A stretch of DNA of 13,766 nt, from the NCBI GenBank assembly GCA_910585745.1, contig CAJUFM010000076.1, positions 1 through 13,766 on the forward strand, in the 5' to 3' direction. A program made the position numbers and the translations under genes. Under the pieces are notes generated by a model. It did not search any database, had not been told where the DNA came from, and saw only the letters and a list, made by a program, of their open reading frames with translations. Positions 6,947 through 13,766 of this stretch are shown one piece after another. The DNA is from an uncultured Eubacterium sp. GTDB lineage: Bacteria > Bacillota > Clostridia > Lachnospirales > Lachnospiraceae. How positions within the stretch are numbered: position 1 is the stretch's first letter; every line of letters begins with the position of its first letter.

Positions 6947-8074
6947 ATGAAAGATAATAAGAATACAGTGGACGAGCAGGCGTTATTTATGGAAGGGTTA
7001 AATACACTTGTGGAGCTTGGGAAGAAGAAAAATGGAATCCTGGAATTCAGTGATATCAATGCCCAGTTTAAGGAGATCGATCTGGATGGTGATAAGACAG
7101 AGAAGATTCTTGATTATCTTGAACAGAATGGTATCGTGGCAATGGTACCTGACAGCGATACCGACGATGATATTATTCTTGATGTGGACGACGAGCCGAC
7201 AGAAGAGGAGCTGGAAAATATTGAATTTTCTGTTCCCGACGGCGTCAGCATTGAGGATCCGGTTCGTATGTATCTAAAGGAGATCGGCAAGGTGCCATTG
7301 CTTTCTGCTGATGAGGAAGTAGAGCTGGCGAAGAAAATGGAAGGGGGAGACGCCGAATCGAAAAAGCGTCTCGCCGAGGCGAATCTTCGTCTGGTGGTAA
7401 GTATCGCCAAGAGATATGTGGGGCGGGGGATGCTTTTTCTGGATCTGATCCAGGAGGGTAATCTTGGCCTGATCAAGGCAGTGGAGAAATTTGACTACCG
7501 CAAGGGTTACAAATTTAGTACCTATGCGACCTGGTGGATCCGTCAGGCGATCACAAGAGCCATCGCTGACCAGGCCCGTACCATCCGTATTCCGGTGCAT
7601 ATGGTGGAGACCATCAATAAACTGATCCGTGTGCAGAGACAGCTTCTGCAGGAGCTGGGACGGGAGCCTTATCCGGAGGAGATCGCAAAGGAGATGCAGC
7701 TTCCGGTGGACCGGGTGCGGGAGATTCAGAAGATTTCCCAGGAACCGGTTTCCCTGGAGACCCCCATCGGCGAAGAGGAAGACAGTCATCTCGGAGATTT
7801 TATACAGGATGATAATGTACCGGTGCCAGCGGAGGCGGCAGCTTTTACTCTGTTAAAGGAACAACTTACAGAGGTACTGGATACATTGACAGAGAGGGAG
7901 CAAAAAGTGCTCAGACTCCGGTTTGGGCTGGATGACGGACGTGCCAGGACGTTAGAGGAGGTTGGCAAGGAGTTCGATGTCACCAGAGAGCGGATCCGTC
8001 AGATCGAGGCAAAGGCGCTCCGTAAACTCCGCCATCCGAGCCGGAGCAGAAAATTAAAGGATTATCTGGACTGA
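6947..8074 (+). CDS. rpoD: RNA polymerase primary sigma factor (sigma-70/SigA)
   Basis: The product is the housekeeping sigma factor that directs RNA polymerase to -35/-10 promoters. I place the start at 6947 (375 aa), because the Shine-Dalgarno AAGGAGGAAG (6935-6944) lies inside the 5-codon extension that begins at ATG 6932 and is ideally spaced for 6947. Region 1.1 is acidic and spans about residues 8-75. Region 1.2 is DPVRMYLKEIGKVPLLS (104-120). Region 2 runs from RLAEANLRLVVSIAKRYVGR to about 225, with the -10 recognition helix around YATWWIRQAITRAIADQA (193-210). Region 3 covers about 226-300. Region 4 has the -35 helix-turn-helix TLEEVGKEFDVTRERIRQIE (335-354). The long non-conserved insert of Proteobacterial RpoD is absent, as in Firmicutes. 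dnaG ends 25 nt upstream, and trmK overlaps the stop codon by one base. Confidence 0.97.
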   Translation: MKDNKNTVDEQALFMEGLNTLVELGKKKNGILEFSDINAQFKEIDLDGDKTEKILDYLEQNGIVAMVPDSDTDDDIILDVDDEPTEEELENIEFSVPDGVSIEDPVRMYLKEIGKVPLLSADEEVELAKKMEGGDAESKKRLAEANLRLVVSIAKRYVGRGMLFLDLIQEGNLGLIKAVEKFDYRKGYKFSTYATWWIRQAITRAIADQARTIRIPVHMVETINKLIRVQRQLLQELGREPYPEEIAKEMQLPVDRVREIQKISQEPVSLETPIGEEEDSHLGDFIQDDNVPVPAEAAAFTLLKEQLTEVLDTLTEREQKVLRLRFGLDDGRARTLEEVGKEFDVTRERIRQIEAKALRKLRHPSRSRKLKDYLD

Positions 8075-8778
8075 TGCAGTTGTCAGAGCGCCTCAGGATG
8101 AATGTGTCACTGGTGCCAGAAGGAGCCAGGATCGCGGATATCGGCTGTGATCACGGTTACGCTTCCATCTGGCTTATTCAGGAGGGGATCGCAGAAAAAG
8201 CTATTGCCACTGATGTGAACCGGGGTCCTATTGAGAGAGCGATGGACCATGTGCGCCAGGCCGGGCTGGAGCGGCAGATTGAATGCCGTCAGGGAAATGG
8301 AACAGAAAAGCTGGTACCTGGAGAAGTGGATACGCTTATGATCGCAGGTATGGGCGGTCCTCTTATGGTCCATATACTTTCAGAGGGAAGGGACGTACTT
8401 CAACAGGTGCGTACACTGATCCTGCAGCCCCAGTCGGACATCGGAGCTGTGAGACATTATCTCTGGGAACATGGGTTTACGATCCGACAGGAGAAGATCT
8501 GCCTGGAGGACGGCAAATACTATTTTGCCCTGCAGGCGGTGCGGTGTGAATCGGAAGAAGAGGAAAAACCGGAGGCAGAGTGGCAGTTCCGGTATGGTAC
8601 ATATTTGGCGCAGAGAAGGGATCCCGTATTCCGGAATTATCTGGAGAAAGAAAAAAAGACCTATGAAGGCATTCTTGAAAATCTGCAGTTTGTCTCTGCC
8701 AGCAGGGAAGATCAGGAAGAGATCGGGAGAAAAATCCGGGAGACTGAGGCATGCCTTGCCATTATGAAAAAGGGGTGA
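8074..8778 (+). CDS. trmK: tRNA (adenine(22)-N(1))-methyltransferase
   Basis: TrmK (YqfN family) is a class I SAM-dependent methyltransferase that makes m1A22 in the D-loop of certain tRNAs in Gram-positive bacteria. The SAM-binding motif is IADIGCDHGYASIWL (20-34), the acidic ribose-binding position is ATDVNRGPIERA (45-56), and the family motif is DTLMIAGMGGPLM (86-98). QPQSDIGAVRHYLWEHGF follows in the Rossmann core, and the C-terminal part is a charged helical domain. At 234 aa the length is normal. Its ATG shares one base with the rpoD stop (TGATG), so translation is probably coupled. The sigA-trmK neighbourhood is the same as in Bacillus, but the usual next gene there, a Nif3-like protein, is replaced here by a nucleoside kinase. 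Confidence 0.93.
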   Translation: MQLSERLRMNVSLVPEGARIADIGCDHGYASIWLIQEGIAEKAIATDVNRGPIERAMDHVRQAGLERQIECRQGNGTEKLVPGEVDTLMIAGMGGPLMVHILSEGRDVLQQVRTLILQPQSDIGAVRHYLWEHGFTIRQEKICLEDGKYYFALQAVRCESEEEEKPEAEWQFRYGTYLAQRRDPVFRNYLEKEKKTYEGILENLQFVSASREDQEEIGRKIRETEACLAIMKKG

Positions 8779-8785
8779 AAAATAG

Positions 8786-10444
8786 ATGGATATGATTCAG
8801 GTTACGATAAATGGCAGGAAGATTGATTGTGAAAAAGGAACCACTCTGTACGAGCTGGCGAAAGAATATGGCAGCAGCTGTGGAAGAGATATCATCACTG
8901 CCAAAGTAGACGGGGTGGTGAAGGAACTGGCTTCCGATCTTCATGAGGATTGTGAGGTTCGTTTTTGTACTTATGCGGAGGACGAGGGAAAGAAAGCCTA
9001 TGTCCGGGGAATCACCATGATGATGCTGAAAGCCTTTTATAAAGAGGTACCCAAGGATCAGTTTGAAAAAGTTACGGTGGAAAACAGTCTGGATACTGGG
9101 TTTTATTGTACACTCAGGGGAGCAGAGGTGACAGTAGAGCTCTTAGAGCGGGTAGAGGCGCGGATGCGGAAATACGTTGAGGACGACATGGTATTTGAAA
9201 AGAAGTCCATGAGTGTGGATAAGGCGATCCGTCTCTTTCGGGAACGCAAGATGTTCGATAAATGCAGCCTGTTAAAATACAGGAGAAGTTCCAAGGTAAA
9301 TCTTTATCGTCTCGGCAAGGTGGTGGATTATTTTTATGGTCCCATGCCTTACAGTACGGGAGTACTCAAATTGTTCCGGCTGCAGAAATTCGATGAGGGT
9401 TTTGTGTTTATCGTTCCCAGGGCGGACAGACCGGATGAACTGCCGGAATTTGCACCCAGCATGAAACTGCATAACAAATTAAAGCAGACTTCCGAGTGGG
9501 GGCTGCGGCTGGGGGCAGAACATGTAGGACAGCTCAACGATGTGATTGTCAACGGCGGCATGCGGGAGCTGATGATGGTGCAGGAAGCGCTGCACGAAAA
9601 GCGCATCGGAGATATCGCCGAGCAGATCGCAGCCTCTGGAAAGATCCGGGTGGTGACCATTGCCGGTCCCTCTTCTTCCGGGAAAACTACATTTTCCTAC
9701 CGGTTGTCGGCACAGCTCAAGACACTGGGATTGAAACCCCATCCCATCGCCATGGATGACTATTTTGTAAACCGGGTGGATACTCCCAGGGATTCCGAAG
9801 GAAAATACAATTATGAGTGTATTGAGGCCATTGATACCACCCAATTCAATGAAGATATGGGAAAATTGCTGGCAGGAGAAGAGGTTCAGCTGCCTACCTA
9901 CAATTTTATCACAGGAATGCGGGAGTACAACAAACCGCTGATGAAACTTTCAGAGGGAGAGATTCTTGTGATCGAAGGAATTCATGGTCTGAATGATAAA
10001 TTGACGGAAGATATTCCGTCAGAAAATAAATTTAAGGTCTATATCAGTGCCTTGACCTCCTTGAACATTGACGAGCACAACCGGATCCCTACTACCGATG
10101 GCAGACTGCTGCGGCGGATCATCCGGGATGCCAGGACCAGGGGGCATGGAGCTCAGAAAACCATTTCCATGTGGAAATCTGTGAGAAATGGGGAGAGTGA
10201 AAATATTTTTCCCTTCCAGGAGAAAGCTGATGAGATGTTTAATTCTTCGCTGGTATATGAACTGGCAGCATTGAAGCAGTATGCCGAACCGCTTTTGTTC
10301 CGGGTTCCCCGGGGGAGCGAGGAGTACGCAGAGGCGCAGAGGCTGTTAAAATTTTTAGATTATTTTCTTGGGATCAATCCCGAGGAAGTTCCGCTAAATT
10401 CGATCTTGAGAGAATTTATCGGGGGCGGTATTCTGCTTGATTGA
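8786..10444 (+). CDS. nucleoside kinase with TGS and ThrRS-like N-terminal domains (uridine kinase family)
   Basis: This 552-aa protein joins an N-terminal RNA-binding-like module to a P-loop kinase of the phosphoribulokinase/uridine kinase family. Residues 1-65 form a TGS domain (VTINGRKIDCEKGTTLYELAKEYG pattern, residues 6-29). Residues about 70-240 resemble the second additional domain of threonyl-tRNA synthetase. The kinase has Walker A GPSSSGKTT (294-302), the substrate-site MDDYFVNR with D324-D325 (323-330), YNYECIEAID (341-350) and the Walker B-like LVIEGIHGLN (394-403). It is predicted to phosphorylate a pyrimidine nucleoside, although the substrate of this Firmicute group is not fixed by sequence. 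AGGGGTG (8771-8777) lies 8 nt before ATG 8786, and the gap to trmK is only 7 nt. rnpB follows directly. Confidence 0.9.
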   Translation: MDMIQVTINGRKIDCEKGTTLYELAKEYGSSCGRDIITAKVDGVVKELASDLHEDCEVRFCTYAEDEGKKAYVRGITMMMLKAFYKEVPKDQFEKVTVENSLDTGFYCTLRGAEVTVELLERVEARMRKYVEDDMVFEKKSMSVDKAIRLFRERKMFDKCSLLKYRRSSKVNLYRLGKVVDYFYGPMPYSTGVLKLFRLQKFDEGFVFIVPRADRPDELPEFAPSMKLHNKLKQTSEWGLRLGAEHVGQLNDVIVNGGMRELMMVQEALHEKRIGDIAEQIAASGKIRVVTIAGPSSSGKTTFSYRLSAQLKTLGLKPHPIAMDDYFVNRVDTPRDSEGKYNYECIEAIDTTQFNEDMGKLLAGEEVQLPTYNFITGMREYNKPLMKLSEGEILVIEGIHGLNDKLTEDIPSENKFKVYISALTSLNIDEHNRIPTTDGRLLRRIIRDARTRGHGAQKTISMWKSVRNGESENIFPFQEKADEMFNSSLVYELAALKQYAEPLLFRVPRGSEEYAEAQRLLKFLDYFLGINPEEVPLNSILREFIGGGILLD

Positions 10445-10469
10445 GGTTTGTACCGCTCAGTTGTAAGAT
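10441..10469 (+). promoter_or_regulatory. probable rnpB promoter
   Basis: TTGAGG (10441-10446) and TAAGAT (10464-10469) are separated by exactly 17 bp. The predicted start, about 10476, coincides with the 5' side of the RNase P P1 stem. The -35 box overlaps the TGA stop codon (10442-10444) of the nucleoside kinase gene. Confidence 0.6.
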
Positions 10470-10478
10470 GCAGAACTT

Positions 10479-10846
10479 ATGAGCAGCACAGGTGATCGCA
10501 CCTGGCTATACCGAAAGGTCCCAGGTGAGGAAAGTCCGAGCTTCACAGGGCAGGATGCCGGATAACGTCCGGTGGAGGTGACTCCCAGGCTAGTGCAACA
10601 GAAATATACCGCCTGTAACCGCCGCCATTTGACGGCAGGACAGGTAAGGTTGGAATGGTGAGGTAAGAGCTCACCGCCTTTCTGGTAACAGAAAGGGCAG
10701 ATGTAAACCCCATCCGAAGCAAGACCGAACAGAGAGCGATACGGCGGCCCGTCGTGCTTTCGGGTAGGTCGCTAGAGCCTGCTGGCAACAGCAGGTCCAG
10801 ATAGATGATCATCCAACGACAGAACTCGGCTTATCGTGCTGCTCAT
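10479..10846 (+). ncRNA. rnpB: RNase P RNA, bacterial type A
   Basis: This is the catalytic RNA that trims the 5' ends of precursor tRNAs. The ends are set by the 11-bp P1 helix, ATGAGCAGCAC (10479-10489) with GTGCTGCTCAT (10836-10846). Conserved elements are in order: GAGGAAAGTCCGAGC (10527-10541), ACAGGGCAGG, AACAGAAATATACCGCC (about 10599-10615), the hairpin GGTGAGGTAAGAGCTCACC (10657-10675), AAACCCCATCCGAAGCAAGACC, and ACAGAACTCGGCTTA near the 3' end (10819-10833). The overall length of about 368 nt and these elements fit the ancestral type A architecture. No T-tract terminator is visible between P1 and the next start codon at 10877, so the transcript may be processed at its 3' end or read through into the aminopeptidase gene. 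Confidence 0.97.
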
Positions 10847-10876
10847 ACTAATTAAAGTAAAAAACAGGAGAGAATA

Positions 10877-12883
10877 ATGAAAGAGCGATATGAGCTTGCC
10901 TATAACAGGATCCGTGAAATTATTTCCGAAAAAAATATTCCAGAGGTTTACCGGGCGTACTGCCAGGAGACGGCTGCATTGTTAACCAGTCTGGACCAGG
11001 TGCTGGTGCTGGCTGAGGGGGACGGGCTGCAGGCGGCGTCCCTGGAACAGCTGAAAACATGGAATACACAGTTCTATGATCCTTTGAGAGATGACAATTA
11101 CGAGAAATTTTATGGAAATCCCCGGTACTGCACAGAAAAATTCGGGGAGGAGCAGGGAAAGCTGATGGCTTATTTTTACAGCCGTTTCCGGGATGGCATT
11201 CTGGATGCCTACAGTGGTGACAGAGAATCCCTTCTTCTGCTGATGGAGCTGTTTTTGCAGGTATATACGGTACTCACTACCGAAGAGGACCAGCCGAGAT
11301 GGCTCAAGGAGACCCTGTATTATTACGTTCACGATTATGATAAATACTATATGGAAAAAGGGATTCGCAGGCTTCTCAACCCCTCCCTGGATCGGCTGGT
11401 GCGCATTGTGACAGACAGCGATCTGTCAGATGAAAAGTATCTGTATTATTATGGTGAAAATATAACGGAAAATGAGATTGCCACAGCGCGGTATATTTCT
11501 TCTCTTCCAAAAGAAAAAATTGAGAAGATTGCTGCAACATATACTGAGGGTTACCGTCAGGGATTTGTGGCGGCGGGCATAGATCTGTCGAAGAAAAAGA
11601 CGGTAAATATCCGCTACAATATTGGATTTGAGGCAGTGGTCAGAGAAGCTGTCCGGCAGTTTGCCAAGATGGGACTTACCCCGGTTATTTTCATGAGCGG
11701 CAATACAAAGCCGATGGGAGTAAGGACGACTCCGGCCAACAAGCAGTATATTTATGACCATCGTTTTGATGATGCCCTTACGCTGAACCATGCCATTGTG
11801 AAGGAAAAACTTTCCCATGCGGAAGAGGTATTTGAAACATATAAAGAACTGGCATATACTTTTGCGGGACCGGCTTTGATTGAAATATTTGGGGAAAAAT
11901 TGTTTGTGCCGGAGACGAAGAGTGAGAGTCCCTCCTACACGCCAGAGCAGCAAAAGCTTTCGGTGGATTACCGCCGGGATTATATGCTGATTCAGAATCG
12001 TTATATCCGTGAGGAGGAGCAAAGCTTTACAATCATTGCTTTCCCGATTCCGGAGATCGGCGGTGATTTTGAAAAAATATTTGACGAGACCATCAAGATC
12101 AATACGCTGGATATGGAGCTGTATCGGAATGTCCATCAGGCCATTATCGATGCGCTGGATCAGGGAGAATCCGTTCATGTCACCGGCAGGGGAGAGAATG
12201 AGACAGATATCACTGTGATGCTTCATGAGCTGAAAGATCCGGAGAATGAGACGAATTTTGAGAACTGTCTGGCGGATGTGAATATTCCTGTGGGAGAGGT
12301 ATTTACCTCCCCGGTACTTAAGGGAACCAATGGTGTGCTTCATGTCACAAAAGTATACCTGAACCAGCTGAGGTATGAGAACCTGCGGATGACCTTTGAA
12401 GATGGGATGATCAAGGACTACAATTGTAGCAATTACAAAGAGGATGTGGAGAACCGCAAATATATAAAAGAAAATGTCCTTCAAAACAGAGACACCCTTC
12501 CCATGGGAGAGTTTGCCATCGGCACCAATACCACGGCCTACCGCATGGGACGCCGTTTTGGGATCGAGGCAAAGCTACCGATCCTGATCGCAGAGAAGAC
12601 AGGACCTCACTTTGCCGTCGGGGATACCTGTTATTCCATGAGTGAGGATATCATTCTTCATAACCCTGACGGAAAGGAAATCATTGCGAAGGAAAATGAA
12701 TGCTCTGCCCTGCGCAAAACAGAGATTGAAAAGGCTTATTTTAACTGCCATACGGACATCACCATTCCCTATGACGAACTGGGTGATATCGTGGTGAACA
12801 CCAGAGATGGAAAGGAGATCACCATTATCCGGGAGGGCAGGTTTGTGCTGCAGGGCACAGAAATACTAAATGATATGGAATAA
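10877..12883 (+). CDS. M29-family aminopeptidase with long N-terminal extension
   Basis: The C-terminal part matches family M29 metallo-aminopeptidases (AmpT/AmpS/PepS), which release N-terminal amino acids from peptides using two metal ions. Landmarks are GRGENETDITVML (about 436-448), PVGEVFTSPV with E474, GEFAIGTN with E545, EKTGPHFAVGDTCY with E573, H578 and Y586, and HTDITI with H625 and D627. The spacing and order agree well with the six AmpT ligands (E, E, H, Y, H, D). The length, 668 aa, is much greater than the roughly 410 aa of classical members. The first 230 residues or so form an extra acidic, helical region rich in Tyr and Glu with no known motif. No signal peptide is present, so it is cytoplasmic. 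CAGGAGAG lies 6 nt before the ATG. The gene sits 30 nt after rnpB, and purE begins 19 nt after its stop. Confidence 0.87.
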   Translation: MKERYELAYNRIREIISEKNIPEVYRAYCQETAALLTSLDQVLVLAEGDGLQAASLEQLKTWNTQFYDPLRDDNYEKFYGNPRYCTEKFGEEQGKLMAYFYSRFRDGILDAYSGDRESLLLLMELFLQVYTVLTTEEDQPRWLKETLYYYVHDYDKYYMEKGIRRLLNPSLDRLVRIVTDSDLSDEKYLYYYGENITENEIATARYISSLPKEKIEKIAATYTEGYRQGFVAAGIDLSKKKTVNIRYNIGFEAVVREAVRQFAKMGLTPVIFMSGNTKPMGVRTTPANKQYIYDHRFDDALTLNHAIVKEKLSHAEEVFETYKELAYTFAGPALIEIFGEKLFVPETKSESPSYTPEQQKLSVDYRRDYMLIQNRYIREEEQSFTIIAFPIPEIGGDFEKIFDETIKINTLDMELYRNVHQAIIDALDQGESVHVTGRGENETDITVMLHELKDPENETNFENCLADVNIPVGEVFTSPVLKGTNGVLHVTKVYLNQLRYENLRMTFEDGMIKDYNCSNYKEDVENRKYIKENVLQNRDTLPMGEFAIGTNTTAYRMGRRFGIEAKLPILIAEKTGPHFAVGDTCYSMSEDIILHNPDGKEIIAKENECSALRKTEIEKAYFNCHTDITIPYDELGDIVVNTRDGKEITIIREGRFVLQGTEILNDME

Positions 12884-12902
12884 GAAAGAGAGGATGAGTG
12901 AA

Positions 12903-13415
12903 ATGGCAAAAGTAGGAATTTTAATGGGAAGTGATTCAGATCTTCCGGTGATGCAGAAGGCAGCCCAGATGTTAGAGAAGTTTGGAGTTGAATATGAGAT
13001 GACGATCATTTCTGCACACCGTATGCCGGATGTGTTTGTGGATTATGCGACAAAGGCAGAAGAGAGGGGGATCCAGGTGATCATCGCCGGAGCCGGGGGA
13101 GCGGCACACCTGCCGGGCATGTGCGCTGCTTTGTTTGAACTTCCGGTCATCGGCATTCCGATCCATACCAAATCAGTAGGAGGGGTGGACAGCCTTTATT
13201 CCATCGTGCAGATGCCATCGGGTATTCCGGTAGCCACCGTTGCCATCGACGGTGCGGCAAATGCGGGTATTCTGGCGGCAAAGATTCTATCCGTATCAGA
13301 TATGGAGCTGCGTAAGAAGCTGAAGGAGTACAAGGTGGAGATGAAGGATGGCGTGACTGCCAAGGCGGAGAAGCTGGATCAGCTGGGATATGCGGAGTAT
13401 ATTAAACAGATGTAA
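12903..13415 (+). CDS. purE: 5-(carboxyamino)imidazole ribonucleotide mutase
   Basis: Class I PurE converts N5-CAIR to 4-carboxy-AIR in de novo purine synthesis, normally with PurK. The 170-aa length from ATG 12903 is typical. In-frame ATGs at 12870 and 12894 would add non-conserved residues, and 12870 lies within the aminopeptidase gene. AGAGG (about 12889-12893) is well spaced only for 12903. Active-site motifs are MGSDSDLPVM (8-17), SAHRMPD with catalytic H39 (37-43), AGAGGAAHLPGM (62-73) and HTKSVGGVDSLYSIVQMPSG (88-107). The gene follows the aminopeptidase and may share its transcript. No purK or other pur gene is seen within the window. Downstream the sequence becomes abruptly AT-rich. 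Confidence 0.96.
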   Translation: MAKVGILMGSDSDLPVMQKAAQMLEKFGVEYEMTIISAHRMPDVFVDYATKAEERGIQVIIAGAGGAAHLPGMCAALFELPVIGIPIHTKSVGGVDSLYSIVQMPSGIPVATVAIDGAANAGILAAKILSVSDMELRKKLKEYKVEMKDGVTAKAEKLDQLGYAEYIKQM

Positions 13416-13473
13416 AGGAAAGTGATGATATTGTAGTAATTATAAGTAAGTATTATTGAAAAAAATATTCATA

Positions 13474-13502
13474 TTGACAACTAAAATATATACTGCTAAA
13501 AT
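13474..13502 (+). promoter_or_regulatory. sigma-A promoter of the leader ORF
   Basis: A perfect TTGACA (13474-13479) is followed after exactly 17 bp by TAAAAT (13497-13502), five of six matches to consensus. Transcription is expected to start near 13509, about 25 nt before the leader ATG at 13534. Confidence 0.75.
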
Positions 13503-13524
13503 AAATTACACAAAATAAAGGAAA

Positions 13525-13639
13525 GATAAGCCCATGATTAAACTTCTAATTACCATGAACAAAATGAACCAGCAACAGCAGTCTATTGTCAAAAAAGACA
13601 ACGGGCTTTTTGGACTGTGTTCATAACAAGTGGCTTATC
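13525..13639 (+). repeat. 8-bp inverted repeat bracketing the leader ORF
   Basis: GATAAGCC (13525-13532), between the Shine-Dalgarno and the leader ATG, is perfectly complementary to GGCTTATC (13632-13639), just after the leader stop codon. In RNA it would close the whole leader into one structural domain and could affect access to the ribosome binding site. Confidence 0.45.
13534..13626 (+). CDS. putative 30-aa leader peptide with Gln-Gln-Gln-Gln
   Basis: The frame reads MIKLLITMNKMN, then QQQQ, then SIVKKDNGLFGLCS and stops at TAA 13624-13626. AAAGGAAAG (13517-13525) lies 8 nt before the ATG, and a near-consensus promoter lies just upstream. The codons CAG-CAA-CAG-CAG (13570-13581) put four glutamines in a row just before alternative RNA hairpins and a terminator. 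This is the layout of amino-acid or antibiotic responsive leader peptides in attenuators. The peptide has no recognised homologue that I can name. The main alternative is a chance short frame in an untranslated RNA leader. The controlled gene is beyond the window edge. Confidence 0.5.
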   Translation: MIKLLITMNKMNQQQQSIVKKDNGLFGLCS

Positions 13640-13658
13640 CTAGCTAATCTGAACCAAA

Positions 13659-13702
13659 CGGTCGAAAGCTCGATATGAGTTTTTGGCCGCTTTTATTTTA
13701 TC
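13659..13702 (+). terminator. Rho-independent terminator (attenuator stem)
   Basis: CGGTCGAAAGCTC (13659-13671) pairs with GAGTTTTTGGCCG (13677-13689) along 13 continuous base pairs, three of them G-U, around the loop GATAT. It is followed by CTTTTATTTTATC. It lies 32 nt after the leader stop codon, so transcripts from the promoter at 13474 would normally end as an RNA of about 190 nt. Confidence 0.8.
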
Positions 13703-13766
13703 ATATTTTAGGAATATAACTTCTCGGAATCTCAATGAATGTGATTCTAACTGAAAATTGACAACT

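Larger units (their letters stand above)
13416..13766. other. AT-rich region after purE holding a leader/attenuator module
   Basis: No large gene is present in these 351 bp. Immediately after purE come AAAGGAAAG and ATG-ATA-TTG-TAG, a start followed at once by a stop, which may be what is left of the original next gene. A consensus promoter, a 30-codon leader ORF and a strong terminator follow (see separate entries). After the terminator, the stretch 13703-13757 shows nothing recognisable. The last bases repeat ATTGACAACT, the sequence around the -35 box of the promoter at 13474. The gene controlled by this leader must lie outside the window. Confidence 0.55.

Noticed and set aside
11426..12484. 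352-aa minus-strand open frame inside the aminopeptidase gene
   Set aside because: It is fully antisense to a gene with intact M29 motifs, and its composition is that of a reverse-frame shadow with no recognisable motif.
12870..12902. Upstream starts for purE at 12870 and 12894
   Set aside because: They add non-family residues, one overlaps the aminopeptidase gene, and AGAGG is spaced for ATG 12903.
13416..13766. Purine riboswitch or T-box after purE
   Set aside because: I could not find the conserved purine riboswitch core or a T-box sequence. The structure is better explained by leader-peptide attenuation.
1..13766. CRISPR array or tRNA genes
   Set aside because: No regularly spaced direct repeats and no tRNA cloverleaf signatures were seen on reading both strands.

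Overview
The window looks like a chromosomal segment from a Gram-positive anaerobe of the class Clostridia, most probably family Lachnospiraceae. This is inferred from protein character, gene order (dgt-dnaG-rpoD-trmK), the TGS-type nucleoside kinase, the M29 aminopeptidase and strong AGGAGG-type ribosome binding sites. No database search was possible.

Layout. Positions 1-3591 are visibly AT-rich and accessory. They hold an unrecognised 270-aa protein with a CPECG zinc-ribbon-like motif, a 218-bp gap with long-range inverted repeats, then a tight two-gene unit: a 151-aa protein with a possible PD-(D/E)xK-like nuclease core, followed by a 585-aa single-chain GmrSD-like protein (DUF262 plus a C-terminal DUF1524/HNH-like domain). 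This unit is the best candidate for a phage or foreign-DNA restriction system. It ends only 14 bp from the stop of a convergent core-type gene for a small DUF4321 membrane protein (3606-3863, minus strand).

Positions 4122-10444 are a compact, GC-richer housekeeping operon on the plus strand: dgt (dNTP hydrolysis), dnaG (primase), rpoD/sigA (housekeeping sigma factor), trmK (tRNA m1A22 methyltransferase) and a TGS/uridine-kinase-like nucleoside kinase. It is a variant of the macromolecular-synthesis operon, joining replication priming, transcription initiation and tRNA modification. The RNase P RNA gene (rnpB, about 10479-10846) follows, with its own promoter overlapping the kinase stop codon. 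A large M29-family aminopeptidase and purE (purine biosynthesis) come next.

From about 13416 to the end the sequence again becomes AT-rich. It carries a consensus promoter, a 30-codon leader ORF with four consecutive glutamine codons, and a 13-bp stem terminator. The segments can pair in alternative 1:2, 2:3 and 3:4 arrangements, as in a classical transcription attenuator. The regulated gene would lie beyond the window. This attenuator and the two-gene GmrSD-like module are the two observations most worth following.
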